This document shows, piece by piece, positions 20,988 through 29,388 of a DNA stretch of 32,846 nucleotides. Positions within the stretch are counted from its first letter, which is position 1. Each line of letters starts with the position of its first letter. Origin of the DNA: Planctomycetota bacterium (GTDB lineage: Bacteria; Planctomycetota; SZUA-567; H5-PLA8); contig JAKLKQ010000007.1 of assembly GCA_023150555.1 (NCBI GenBank), positions 129,253 through 162,098 of the forward strand. The letters run 5' to 3'. Below the pieces are notes generated by a model. That model searched no databases. It was not told the origin of the DNA and saw only the letters and a list, made by a program, of their open reading frames with translations. The translations under genes were made by a program, and so were the position numbers.

Positions 20988-21755
20988 ATGGCCAAGACCC
21001 CCTTCAACGACTACCGCGACGAACTGGCGGCCCAGCAGAAAACGTGGGCGCGCAAGGGCTCGATCCGCAATCTCTACGCGCGTTGGTACGCACGCATCGT
21101 CGCGCACCTTTCACCGGCGCGGCCCGCCGTCGAGATCGGCGCGGGCGTGGGCAACTTCAAGGCCTTCTTCCCCGAGACCGTCGCCACCGACGCGATCAAG
21201 GGCGGCGACTGGATCGACCAAACCGTCGACGCGCGCAAGCTGCCCTACGAACCCGGATCGGTCGGCAACTTTGTGCTGATCGACTGCCTGCACCACCTGC
21301 CGCGCCCCTTGAACTTCCTGCGCGCCGCCGCGCGCGCGCTGAAACCCGGCGGACGCATCGTAATCCTGGATCCGGCCGGCACGCCCTGGGCGCGCCTGAT
21401 CCTGGGGCTTTTCCACCACGAGCCCATCGACCTGACGCAGGACGTCTTCGCCGAGGACGGCCAGCCCGAGCCGAAGAACGAAGGATTCACCTTCACCAAC
21501 CAGGGCCTCGCGACACTGCTCTTCGTTCGCGGCCTGCCCGAGACGCTGAAGCGCGTGCCGGAACTCGCGCTGGTCTCCGTCGAGCACAGCGATTTTCTGG
21601 TCTGGCCAGCCACCGGCGGCTTCAGCTACTTCGGCCTGCTGCCGGCGTTTTTGGTGCCGCCTCTCCATGCGGTCGAACGCGTGCTGACGTGGCCCTTCGC
21701 TTCGTGGCTGACCGGCATGCGGCTGCTGGTGGTACTGGAGCGCAAGGCGGCATGA
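20988..21755 (+). CDS. SAM-dependent methyltransferase
   Basis: A 255-residue class I methyltransferase: motif I VEIGAGVGNFKAFF, then VATDAIKG, the acidic FVLIDCLHHLPRPLNFLRA and the post-motif ALKPGGRIVILDPAGTP. These are hallmarks of the UbiE/type 11 group acting on small molecules or lipids; the acceptor is unknown. The C-terminal third (FSYFGLLPAFLVPPLHAVE then WPFASWLTGMRLLVVLE) is hydrophobic and may rest against the membrane. Start ATG 20988 is in frame just upstream of the conserved part; the upstream GGCGGACGGCGACC is a weak ribosome site. Its TGA overlaps the ATG of the next gene (ATGA), showing translational coupling and a shared pathway. Confidence 0.88.
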   Translation: MAKTPFNDYRDELAAQQKTWARKGSIRNLYARWYARIVAHLSPARPAVEIGAGVGNFKAFFPETVATDAIKGGDWIDQTVDARKLPYEPGSVGNFVLIDCLHHLPRPLNFLRAAARALKPGGRIVILDPAGTPWARLILGLFHHEPIDLTQDVFAEDGQPEPKNEGFTFTNQGLATLLFVRGLPETLKRVPELALVSVEHSDFLVWPATGGFSYFGLLPAFLVPPLHAVERVLTWPFASWLTGMRLLVVLERKAA

Positions 21756-23578
21756 GCGGCTCCTGCGCACCGTTCGGCGCCGCGCCCTTGTGGCGCAGGC
21801 TCTTCGAACGCCCGCGCTCGGCGGTACCTGTGATGATGGCGCTGGGCCTGCTGCCCGGCCTGATCGTGCACAACGCGCCGCTGATGATCGCGTACGACGA
21901 CAAGTTCGCGACCACCGAGAATCCGCTGGTCACCCACGGCATTGGATACATCTTCACGCAGCTGCGGCTGCCGTTCGGCAAGAGCACCGGGGAAGGCTTC
22001 AGCTCCGCGCATTGGTCGCCGCTGAGCTTCCTCTCGCTGGCCATCGACCACGCGATCTTCGGCAAGCCAGGGAAAGCGGTCTCCGATTTCGCGCCATGGG
22101 GCTTCCGCCTGATGAGCGGACTCTATCACGGTCTCTGCGGCTGGCTGGTATTGCGGATCGGCCTTTGCCTGACCAAGAATCTGGGCGTGGCGCTCTTCGC
22201 CGCGCTCTTCTTCCTCTTCCATCCCACCGTTACCGAAAGCGTCTGCTGGGTCGTCGAGCGCAACAATATCCTGCCGGCACTCTTCGGCCTGTGGGCGCTG
22301 TACGTCTTCATTGGGGACGACGAGACTAGCGAACCGTCCTGGGCACGCACGTTGGCGGCGACGGCGCTGCTGATCCTGTCGCAGCTCTGCAAGGGTTCCG
22401 GCATCTCGTGGTGGCCGGTCCTCGTAGCCTGGGATTGCTTTGTGCACCGACAAGGCACCTGGCCCAAGCGCCTCGCTCGTGCTGCGTTGCTCGCCGTGCC
22501 CGTCGCGCTGACGCTTTTCGTTCTCTCGCGTTCCCACGCCGACGTCGCCATGCCGCCGCTCGGCGAACCGCCGCTGGGTCCGTGGCTAATGGGTGTCTAC
22601 CTCGCCGCGCGGTACGTCCTGCTGCTCCTCTGGCCGGTAAACCTGAGTTTCTTCTATCACATCTCGCCCGACCATCCGGAATGGCCCGTGCTCGGCGGCG
22701 GGCTCGTAGCGGCCCTGGCGCTTGCTACCTGGGCGCGTTGGGCCGGCGTGCCTTGGCGGCGCGTCCTTTTTTATGCGGTCTGGATCGCCGCGGGCTTTGG
22801 CCCATACATCAATCCCTTCGTAACGACATCGTTTCCCTTTCAAGACCGCTACCTTTACGTTTCGCTGCCAGGCTTCGGCCTCCTGCTGGGCGAGGCCGCT
22901 CTGGCCACTTGGCAGCGCCTCAAGTTGCGGCACCTGCCCGCCGTCGCTGCCGTGGCGTTGGCGCTGCTCCTGGGCATGGCCGTCCACCGCGCCTGGGACT
23001 ATCGCGACCTCACCGCGCTGCTTCGCGACGCCATCGCCAAGCAACCCGCGAGTTCCTTCGGACCTGCCACCCTGGCGAACTATCTTTTCCACGCTTCGCA
23101 GGACATCTCCGACCCCGCAGCGAGGAATCAGTCGCTGGAGGAAGCCCTGCAACTGCACCGCGCGGCAAAGGCATGCGACGATTTCGACCGGCAGCTCGCA
23201 CCGCTAAACGTCCTCGTCGAACACGGCAACCTCGCGGAGCAGTTCGGACTGTGGGACGAAGCACGGGCAATATACGGGGAGATCCACTCCGGACGTGCGG
23301 AGCGCGTGAACGAGCAGGGCGCGAAGTTCGAGGCCTTGCGGTACCTGTGCTTCGACGAATGCGCGATTCGCAACCACCCCGAGCGTGGCCTTGAGTTCGC
23401 CGACCAGGCGCTCGCCCTGCGCCCGGACCATCCGATGGTGCTCGCAAACCGTCTCCGCGCGCTGGTGGAGTTGGGGCGGATCGACGAGGCGCGCGCCGAA
23501 GCGAAACGCCTGCGCGGAAATCCGGCTTTCATGAAATTGGCCAAAGCCACGCTCGAGGCCCTCGAAGCGAAGCCTTGA
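21752..23578 (+). CDS. Polytopic TMTC/O-mannosyltransferase-like membrane protein with C-terminal TPRs
   Basis: A 608-residue integral membrane protein. About ten hydrophobic segments occupy residues 20-430, with an N-terminal luminal-type motif IAYDDKFATTENPLV like the DDxxx...NP loop of GT-C transferases and TMTC proteins, HWSPLSFLS, and FFLFHPTVTESVCWVVERNN. The last about 170 residues are soluble helical repeats resembling TPRs (RGLEFADQALALRPDHPMVL). Family members move a sugar from a polyprenyl-phosphate donor to protein or lipid acceptors on the outer face of the membrane, a fit with the lipid-sugar synthase-type domain two genes upstream. The start overlaps the methyltransferase stop as ATGA. 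Donor, acceptor and activity are inferred from the fold. Confidence 0.85.
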   Translation: MSGSCAPFGAAPLWRRLFERPRSAVPVMMALGLLPGLIVHNAPLMIAYDDKFATTENPLVTHGIGYIFTQLRLPFGKSTGEGFSSAHWSPLSFLSLAIDHAIFGKPGKAVSDFAPWGFRLMSGLYHGLCGWLVLRIGLCLTKNLGVALFAALFFLFHPTVTESVCWVVERNNILPALFGLWALYVFIGDDETSEPSWARTLAATALLILSQLCKGSGISWWPVLVAWDCFVHRQGTWPKRLARAALLAVPVALTLFVLSRSHADVAMPPLGEPPLGPWLMGVYLAARYVLLLLWPVNLSFFYHISPDHPEWPVLGGGLVAALALATWARWAGVPWRRVLFYAVWIAAGFGPYINPFVTTSFPFQDRYLYVSLPGFGLLLGEAALATWQRLKLRHLPAVAAVALALLLGMAVHRAWDYRDLTALLRDAIAKQPASSFGPATLANYLFHASQDISDPAARNQSLEEALQLHRAAKACDDFDRQLAPLNVLVEHGNLAEQFGLWDEARAIYGEIHSGRAERVNEQGAKFEALRYLCFDECAIRNHPERGLEFADQALALRPDHPMVLANRLRALVELGRIDEARAEAKRLRGNPAFMKLAKATLEALEAKP

Positions 23579-23628
23579 TCAAGCGCCTTGCACTTTCCGG
23601 CCCGAACGTGAAGCGATACACTCTTTGC

Positions 23629-24717
23629 ATGAGCACGCCACCAACCAAGCCGCAGTACGTTCCGCAGGCGCCCAAGACCGTTTCCATGATGAACGAGGAC
23701 GACCTCGCCGCATTCTTCAAGAGCCAAGGCGAGCCCGCTTTCCGCGCGACGCAGCTTCGCGAATTCGTCTTCCGCAAGGGCGTCGCCTCCTACGATCAGG
23801 TCACGAACCTTTCAAAGGCCCTGCGCGCCCGACTGGCCGAAATCGCCCCGATGTACGATCTCTCGTTCGTCCGCACCAGCGCCGGCGATGACGCGGTGAA
23901 GTGGCTCTGGCGCGCCCGCGACGGAGCCTTGATCGAGTCGGTCCAGATCCGGGTGCCGGGACGCTTGACCAGCTGCCTTTCGAGCCAGGTCGGCTGCGCG
24001 ATGGGTTGCGTCTTCTGCGCCACGGGCCTGAGCGGCTTTGAGCGCCACCTGGAATGCCACGAGATCATTGAACAGTACCTGCAGATGTGGGGGCGTTCGG
24101 GTGAACATTCCACGCACGTCGTATTCATGGGCATGGGCGAGCCCCTTCACAACTACGACGAGGTCATGGCCGCCGTGCAGACGCTCAACGCGCCGCCGCC
24201 GCGCGGGTGCGGCATCGGCGCGCGCCGCATCACGATCTCGACGGTGGGCATCGTGCCGGGCATCGAAAAACTCGCGAAGGACAAGCGCCCCGTCGAACTG
24301 GCCATCAGCCTGCACGCTCCGGACGACGCCACCCGCGAACGCCTGATTCCGGTCACCAACCGCTACCCGGTCGCCGACGTGATGAAAGCCGCGCGCGAAT
24401 ACTCCCGCCGGACCGGCCGCTTCGTCACCTACGAATACGTCATGCTAGCCGGCGTAAACGACAACGAAGCGCAGGCGCGGGAACTGGGCGCATTGTTGAA
24501 AGGCCTGCCCTGCAAGGTCAACCTCATTCCGTTCAATGCCGTCGAGGGCTCCGGTTTCGAACGCCCTTCCATCGAAGCCCAACAAAAGTTTCAGAAGGTC
24601 ATCGAGGACTACCAAGTCTCCTGTACGATTCGCTTCTCGAAGGGCAAGGGCGTCGACGCGGCTTGCGGGCAGCTTCGCCGTCAGAAGCTCGCCAGCGGCA
24701 GCCAGCCTCCCCACTGA
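23629..24717 (+). CDS. rlmN: 23S rRNA (adenine-2503-C2)-methyltransferase / tRNA A37 methyltransferase RlmN
   Basis: A 362-residue radical-SAM enzyme that methylates C2 of A2503 in 23S rRNA and A37 of some tRNAs. The iron-sulfur cluster motif is CAMGCVFC (Cys123, Cys127, Cys130), followed by ATGLSGFERHL; the radical acceptor cysteine near the C-terminus is Cys346 (DAACGQL). Other family blocks: GMGEPLHNYDEVMAAV, RRITISTVGIVPGI, LAISLHAPDDATRERLIPV, VNLIPFNAVEGSGF. Full family length. ATG 23629 is used; an in-frame start at 23575 would only add unconserved residues and overlap the previous gene. No strong ribosome site precedes it. It is followed by the zinc-ribbon gene and the tRNA, all translation-related or small housekeeping genes. 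Confidence 0.96.
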   Translation: MSTPPTKPQYVPQAPKTVSMMNEDDLAAFFKSQGEPAFRATQLREFVFRKGVASYDQVTNLSKALRARLAEIAPMYDLSFVRTSAGDDAVKWLWRARDGALIESVQIRVPGRLTSCLSSQVGCAMGCVFCATGLSGFERHLECHEIIEQYLQMWGRSGEHSTHVVFMGMGEPLHNYDEVMAAVQTLNAPPPRGCGIGARRITISTVGIVPGIEKLAKDKRPVELAISLHAPDDATRERLIPVTNRYPVADVMKAAREYSRRTGRFVTYEYVMLAGVNDNEAQARELGALLKGLPCKVNLIPFNAVEGSGFERPSIEAQQKFQKVIEDYQVSCTIRFSKGKGVDAACGQLRRQKLASGSQPPH

Positions 24718-24767
24718 CATCCCCAGCCTGGCCGTTATTTGCACTCCGCGTGATCCGGCAAGTCGGG

Positions 24768-24773
24768 TATAAA
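24768..24773 (+). promoter_or_regulatory. Candidate -10 box for the zinc-ribbon gene
   Basis: TATAAA preceded by GGG, 29 bases before the ATG at 24802. No good -35 hexamer lies at the right distance, so support is limited to the -10 match. Confidence 0.3.
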
Positions 24774-24801
24774 GAGGATGTGGGCTTTCGAGGAGCAGGC
24801 C

Positions 24802-24999
24802 ATGCATCTGAGCTATTGCGACCGGTGCGGTGCTCTGGTCACCGAGCAGAATCCCAAGAAGTCAAGCAAGGCGAAAGAGGCGCTCTGCGAGGAATGCCAG
24901 AAGGGCAAGGACCGCAAGCGGCGCCGGCACCGAGACAGCGGCTGTATCTCGCAGGAGAAGATCGACAAAGCCATAAGTCTGGGCCGCCCGAAGAAATAG
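24802..24999 (+). CDS. Small zinc-ribbon protein
   Basis: A 65-residue basic protein. Two CxxC pairs, Cys6/Cys9 (YCDRCG) and Cys29/Cys32 (LCEECQ), should bind one zinc ion; the C-terminal half is very Lys/Arg-rich (GKDRKRRRHRD) and ends in GRPKK, suggesting nucleic-acid contact. ATG 24802 is chosen because GAGGAG lies about 7 bases upstream; an in-frame ATG at 24778 has no such signal. It stands between rlmN and tRNA-Pro. Similar tiny zinc ribbons are common in this type of genome as uncharacterised proteins; no specific function can be claimed. Confidence 0.75.
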   Translation: MHLSYCDRCGALVTEQNPKKSSKAKEALCEECQKGKDRKRRRHRDSGCISQEKIDKAISLGRPKK

Positions 25000-25019
25000 C
25001 AGGAGCGAAGTCCCTCTAC

Positions 25020-25047
25020 TTGCAACGACTTCGGCATTGGATACAAA
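25020..25047 (+). promoter_or_regulatory. Candidate promoter of tRNA-Pro
   Basis: TTGCAA (25020-25025) and TACAAA (25042-25047) separated by 16 bases; transcription would begin near 25054, 14 bases before the mature tRNA. Confidence 0.45.
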
Positions 25048-25067
25048 CGTACTGCCGTTCGATGGCT

Positions 25068-25144
25068 CGGGGCGTAGCGCAGTTTGGTAGCGCGTCTGAC
25101 TGGGGGTCAGAAGGTCGCAGGTTCAAATCCTGTCGCCCCGACCA
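25068..25144 (+). tRNA. tRNA-Pro (anticodon GGG)
   Basis: Full 77-base cloverleaf with encoded CCA. Acceptor CGGGGCG pairs with CGCCCCG (25134-25140), discriminator A, CCA at 25142-25144. D stem GCGC/GCGC, anticodon stem TCTGA/TCAGA around loop CTGGGGG (anticodon GGG), T stem GCAGG/CCTGT (last pair G-T) with loop TTCAAAT. C1 and the GGG anticodon identify proline. An integrase gene and an AT-rich region begin immediately downstream, so its 3' end is the probable attachment site. Confidence 0.97.
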
Positions 25145-25148
25145 TCTA

Positions 25149-25170
25149 AAGTCTTAAATTGTTAAGACTT
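25149..25170. repeat. AT-rich 9-bp palindrome at the island's left edge
   Basis: AAGTCTTAA (25149-25157) and TTAAGACTT (25162-25170) form a perfect inverted repeat with a 4-base centre, four bases after the tRNA CCA. No T run follows, so it is a poor terminator. A recombinase or excision-factor arm site is possible. Confidence 0.5.
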
Positions 25171-25238
25171 ATACCCTCAAGATCGACTGACAACTAAAGC
25201 CTGCACTCGATGCAAAACGTATCACTGATACGCTTCGA

Positions 25239-26405
25239 GTGAGGAAATTGGTTGTGCTTCCTACGAAACTTCCAAAGTACCGATGTCAGAGGTCAAAAAA
25301 TCGAGACCGGGCCTTCATAGTTCTAGAAGGCAAAAGGCACTACCTCGGAACTTTTGGGTCACCGGAAAGCTATGAGGAATACCACAGGCTCCTGGCTAGA
25401 TGGCGAGAGAATCCCAATACTTCAGATCAACCCTCCACTCGACTCACCATTCAAAGTCTCACAGCCCAATTCCTGAGCCATGCCAACATCTACTATCGGA
25501 AGCCAACCGGGGAACGTACTAGCGAGTATGCAAATTTTAAGACCCTGATACAACTTTTGACCTCATCTTATGGCAACCTAGCAGTAGAAAGTTTTGGGCC
25601 AAGAGTGCTAAAAGCACTAAGGCTACAGATGATTCTTAAAGGATGGTGCAGAACAAACATCAATAACCAGATCAACCGAATCCGCTCCATATTCAAATGG
25701 GCAGTCGCAGAAGAACTTGTCCCAATCGTCATATATCAAACTCTTCAGGCAATAGCGCCACTCAAGCGGGGAAGAACCGAAGCCACGGAATCTCACCCCA
25801 TTAAACCCGCTCCGCTTGAAGACATACTGGCGATTCAACCTTACGTGAGTAGGCAAGTGTGGAATCTCATCCAACTACAGCTATTGACCGGAGCCAGAGC
25901 AGGTGAACTTGTATCACTCACCGGTAACCAGATCGACCAAGAAGGTTCTGTTTGGAAGTTTTCCCCAACTTTGCACAAAACCACCCATCATGGCAAAGAC
26001 CGCATAATCTATTTTGGACCACAAGCAAAATGCCTTCTCATGCAATTCCTACCTAGATCCGGACCTCTATTCTCTCCAAAGGAAGCGATCCAAGAGGCGG
26101 CAGCTAAATGCCCAACCCACAGACGTCCGGATCAAAAGCCCAATCCCAAAAGAACCTCACGAACAGTCGCCAATCACTACACAACTGCTAGCTATCGGAG
26201 GGCCATCCATCGAGCATGTATCAAAGCAGGAGTCTCGCCATGGTCGCCACACCAACTGAGACACAATGCGGCAACAAACTATCGAAGACATTTTGGAATC
26301 GAGACGGCACGCCTACTTCTAGGCCATGAATCATTAATAACGACTGAAATTTATGCAGAAGCAGATTCAACGAAAGCAATGGAAGCTGTGCGTACTCTAG
26401 GATAG
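25239..26405 (+). CDS. Tyrosine recombinase / integrase
   Basis: A 388-residue site-specific recombinase. The N-terminus has a small beta module (KLPKYRC, then YLGTFGSPESYEEYHRLL) like that of many planctomycete integrases, followed by a SAM-like core-binding domain (about 70-170). Catalytic residues are all present: Arg220 (TGARAGEL), Lys247 (LHKTTHHGK), His338-x-x-Arg341 (SPHQLRHNAATNY), His363 (LLGHES) and Tyr372 (IYAEAD). It should integrate and excise the element at the neighbouring tRNA-Pro. GTG 25239 is used as the start; no clear ribosome site. Codon use is much more AT-rich than upstream genes, as for the rest of the island. It converges on the Kelch gene. Confidence 0.93.
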   Translation: MRKLVVLPTKLPKYRCQRSKNRDRAFIVLEGKRHYLGTFGSPESYEEYHRLLARWRENPNTSDQPSTRLTIQSLTAQFLSHANIYYRKPTGERTSEYANFKTLIQLLTSSYGNLAVESFGPRVLKALRLQMILKGWCRTNINNQINRIRSIFKWAVAEELVPIVIYQTLQAIAPLKRGRTEATESHPIKPAPLEDILAIQPYVSRQVWNLIQLQLLTGARAGELVSLTGNQIDQEGSVWKFSPTLHKTTHHGKDRIIYFGPQAKCLLMQFLPRSGPLFSPKEAIQEAAAKCPTHRRPDQKPNPKRTSRTVANHYTTASYRRAIHRACIKAGVSPWSPHQLRHNAATNYRRHFGIETARLLLGHESLITTEIYAEADSTKAMEAVRTLG

Positions 26406-26580
26406 CCCTATGTAACCAAGCCTATACACTAACTCCTAACCGCTCCGCTCCCAAGGCAGATTAGCAGAAATTCCCCTGAAATTTTCAGCCCAGTTTATAG
26501 ACATGTTTACCGGAATAGGTTTCCAAAGTTCAAGAGGCGAAAAGTTACCCCGTAGGGGGAGGGGTATCCGGCCAAAGTTC

Positions 26581-28647
26581 TCAATCCTTCTTATGGATGT
26601 AGTAGATGGACGGCTTTGTGTATTCCTCGGTTTTGTTTAGGAAGCCGCTCTGGTAGCCGCCAATTATAAATAGGCGTGAGTTCACTACACCAATAGCCAT
26701 TCCATATCTCGCCGTAGGCATTGCTGTCCTTGTAGTCCATGAGTTGGAGGCTGGATTGTACTCTTCGTTCGTGCCTAACCAGTAATCAACTGAGTTCCCG
26801 CCACCAATGGCGTACACTTTTCCGCCTAAGAGACCTACACTGAGACCCCCTCGCTTTGTGAGCATTGAAGCTCTTGTTTCCCAGCTATCGGTTGCGGGAT
26901 CGTAGGCTTCAACTAAATCAGTTGGAGACCCTCCTCCACCACCAAAGACGTAAATTTTGCCATCAATGACTTCTGCAACACAATCTGGTCTGGCGCTCAT
27001 TGAAGCCAGAGTGCTCCAGGAATCGCTTCCTGGATCGTATACTTCATGAGTCCCGAAATTTGTTCCTCCGTCCGTTCCTCCGATAACATGAATCTTCCCA
27101 TCAAGAACAGCTATTGCCGCTGCTGCTCTCGGAGTTGGCATCGCAGTCTTGGTGCTCCAGGTGTTGGAGCCTGGATCATATTCTTCGTTGGTGTCGAGGT
27201 ACCCAACAACGTCATTTACGAATCCACCAATTGCATAGATTTTCCCATTTACGGTTGTTACTGACATTGCACGGCGGGCTGTAGGCATTGAGGCTTTTGT
27301 GGTGTCCCAGGTGTTAGTACTCGGATCATAAATCTCTTGAACACCTGTCATAATATTTGGAATGCCAGTCTGTCCTCCGATGACATGAATTTTTTCATTT
27401 AGCACACAGGCTCCCACATTCGCTCTAGCGGTAGGCATATTCGCTCTAGCAGTCCATGTGTCCCCGCCAAGATTGATTGAATCTCCAGTGTAGGTATAGC
27501 CTGCTGGTGCTACTGATGTGTCCCCAAGAATCGAGTAACCAGAAGGAACTACTCCACCGGCAGCATTCTGGGCTGCATTCTGATCATCAACATACTTTTT
27601 CGTTGTGGCATCCTCATCTGCTGAAGGTCCAGCGATTGGTAGCTTAAGGATACCGGACATGGTATCGCCAGACTTACTGACCTTTCCATTAAGCGCTGTT
27701 GTTTGAGCAGTGTCCTGAGAACCATTGGCATCATCAACGTATTTCTTGGTGGCTGCATCCTCGTCCGCTACAGGTCCGGATACTGGCAATTTCAAAAGGC
27801 CCGTCATCGTGTCGCCAGACTTGCTCACCTTACCTGCAATTGCTGTATCTTGAGTACCATTGGCGTCGTCTACATATTTTTTCGTTGTGGCATCCTCATC
27901 GGCTACTGGACCTGATGCAGGAAGCTTTAGGTTCCCTGTCATGGTGTCACCAATCTTGGAAACCTTCCCATCTAGTGCCGTACTTTGTGCTGAGTCCAGT
28001 GTGGTGATTTCATCGTCTACATACTTTTTGGTTGCAGCGTCCTCATCTGCTGTAGGTCCAACGATTGGCAGCTTTAGATTTCCGGACATCGTGTCACCGC
28101 TCTTAGCTACCTTCGCTGAAATTGTCGTGTCTTGAGAGGCGTTAGCGTCATCAACATATTTCTTGTTGGCGGCGTGTGCGTTGTCAGTTGGGCCAGCAGA
28201 AGGAAGGGCAAGGTTGCCCGTCATGGTATCACCGGCTCGAAGTACATACCTGGAGTCTGGCGTTGCAGGGTTAAGGTTTGGAGTGCCAATATTAAACGTG
28301 AACGAAGTTCCTTCACCTGGTCTAAGTGGGTCTTGAGATGTTGCTCGGATAAGGGCGTCACTGGATTCTGGTCCGGATACCGTCCATGAAAGTTGCTGCC
28401 TCAATGACTTTGGCCTTACTGTGTTGTCGATGGTTCCCAGAGTCTCAAAAGTACCTCCACCGTCTCTGCTCAACTCAATAAGGACCTGCTTGGCTTTGGT
28501 CTTGGAGTCCAGGAGAATCACTTGGGTAGCGCCTGGCTGGTAAAGTTCCCCACCACTTGGCTTTTCGATATTGATTGGTTGTTCTGTGGCTGCCGAGAGG
28601 GGTGAGGTGCTGAGACTGAAAACCAGGATGAGAAGGAAGGTACGCAT
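26581..28647 (-). CDS. Secreted fusion: Ig-like domain, five tail-fibre-type repeats, six-bladed Kelch propeller
   Basis: A 688-residue exported protein. Signal peptide MRTFLLILVFSLSTSPLSAA; then an Ig-like domain (about 20-120: INIEKPSGGELYQPGATQVI, later SWTVSGPESSDALIRAT). Residues about 139-355 hold five copies of a 45-50-residue unit, GDTM[TS]GxLxLPxxGPxxxEDAxTKKYVDD plus spacer, the kind found in phage tail fibres and T4-like adhesins. Residues about 396-680 carry six Kelch repeats (MPTARx...GKIYxIGG...EEYDPxSNTW), enough for one closed propeller, a binding domain. ATG 28647 follows AAGGAGA; an in-frame upstream extension is unsupported. Likely a surface or released binding fibre. It is island cargo with AT-rich codons; ligand unknown. 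Confidence 0.88.
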   Translation of the reverse strand: MRTFLLILVFSLSTSPLSAATEQPINIEKPSGGELYQPGATQVILLDSKTKAKQVLIELSRDGGGTFETLGTIDNTVRPKSLRQQLSWTVSGPESSDALIRATSQDPLRPGEGTSFTFNIGTPNLNPATPDSRYVLRAGDTMTGNLALPSAGPTDNAHAANKKYVDDANASQDTTISAKVAKSGDTMSGNLKLPIVGPTADEDAATKKYVDDEITTLDSAQSTALDGKVSKIGDTMTGNLKLPASGPVADEDATTKKYVDDANGTQDTAIAGKVSKSGDTMTGLLKLPVSGPVADEDAATKKYVDDANGSQDTAQTTALNGKVSKSGDTMSGILKLPIAGPSADEDATTKKYVDDQNAAQNAAGGVVPSGYSILGDTSVAPAGYTYTGDSINLGGDTWTARANMPTARANVGACVLNEKIHVIGGQTGIPNIMTGVQEIYDPSTNTWDTTKASMPTARRAMSVTTVNGKIYAIGGFVNDVVGYLDTNEEYDPGSNTWSTKTAMPTPRAAAAIAVLDGKIHVIGGTDGGTNFGTHEVYDPGSDSWSTLASMSARPDCVAEVIDGKIYVFGGGGGSPTDLVEAYDPATDSWETRASMLTKRGGLSVGLLGGKVYAIGGGNSVDYWLGTNEEYNPASNSWTTRTAMPTARYGMAIGVVNSRLFIIGGYQSGFLNKTEEYTKPSIYYIHKKD

Positions 28648-28857
28648 GAGAGTCTCCTTTGCTGTGGAGTGCCACGACTGCCCTCTATCGATATATACTA
28701 ACAGCTTATTGCTGGAACGGCGAAGGGCAACCATTTCTTGAGGCAATTTTAACTCTACGGAACATGTGCATGATGGTACGCCCAGTTCAAGGCACCGGAC
28801 GTAAGCACTGAGAGGCATTCAACAATTGGAAAAGAAAATTGAGCTACCTTAGGTTAG

Positions 28858-29388
28858 CTAAGCCTGCCATTTCAGCGCTTCGGCGAATAGTGCGATGCGC
28901 TCTTTATCGGTAAAAATGGCATCACACTCCGGGCAGGTTTCAACATAGGGAGCTATAGGCTTGGTGCATTTTGGGCAATTGGGCTTCTGATTCTCTTTGG
29001 ATTTTGCACGGGTAATAAGAAAAATGAGCCGGGTTTCTGTCTCTTCAAGCATATCTAAGAGCTGACGGCCGGTTGGCTGGAAAGAGCGGGCGATGCCATA
29101 AAGGCCTACTATGCAGAATATAGTCGCCCAAGCATTATTTCTATTTCTATCTGCCATGGCGGACAGCAAATCTTCGTCGCTGGGATAGTCTCGGTATCGA
29201 GGGTTATCGTAATACTTCTTTAAATCAGACTCATATGAGGTTTTCAAAGCTTCTATATTTCTGTCCAAAGTCCCGGCATCGTACCATAGCATAGTGCCAA
29301 TACATACGAACAGGACGGAGAAGCCGAATAGGGTTCGCCGATAAATACGCCGCCTCGTTCCGGTCTCGGACTGCACAAAGGTTTTCAT
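28858..29388 (-). CDS. Two-TM membrane protein with C-terminal zinc ribbon
   Basis: A 176-residue protein not assigned to a named family. TM1 at about 20-38 and TM2 at about 87-103 flank a charged, coil-prone loop of about 45 residues (SYESDLKKYYDNPRYRDYPS). The C-terminal part has a cytoplasmic-type zinc ribbon with CPKC (138-141) and CPEC (152-155), followed by a short helix. With both termini inside, the loop would be extracytoplasmic. GGAAGG is about 8 bases before the ATG. It lies 210 bp upstream of the Kelch gene on the same strand. Zinc-ribbon-plus-TM proteins can act as sensors or scaffolds, but nothing here proves a role. Confidence 0.75.
   Translation of the reverse strand: MKTFVQSETGTRRRIYRRTLFGFSVLFVCIGTMLWYDAGTLDRNIEALKTSYESDLKKYYDNPRYRDYPSDEDLLSAMADRNRNNAWATIFCIVGLYGIARSFQPTGRQLLDMLEETETRLIFLITRAKSKENQKPNCPKCTKPIAPYVETCPECDAIFTDKERIALFAEALKWQA

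Noticed and set aside
26515..26580. Inverted repeat TACCCC/GGGGTA near 26548-26570 as terminator of the integrase or Kelch gene
   Set aside because: Six-base stem without a following T run on either strand; too weak to call.
27583..28233. Tandem repeats considered as a CRISPR array
   Set aside because: The repeats are about 140 bp, in frame and encode a conserved protein unit; there are no unique spacers of constant length and no cas genes.
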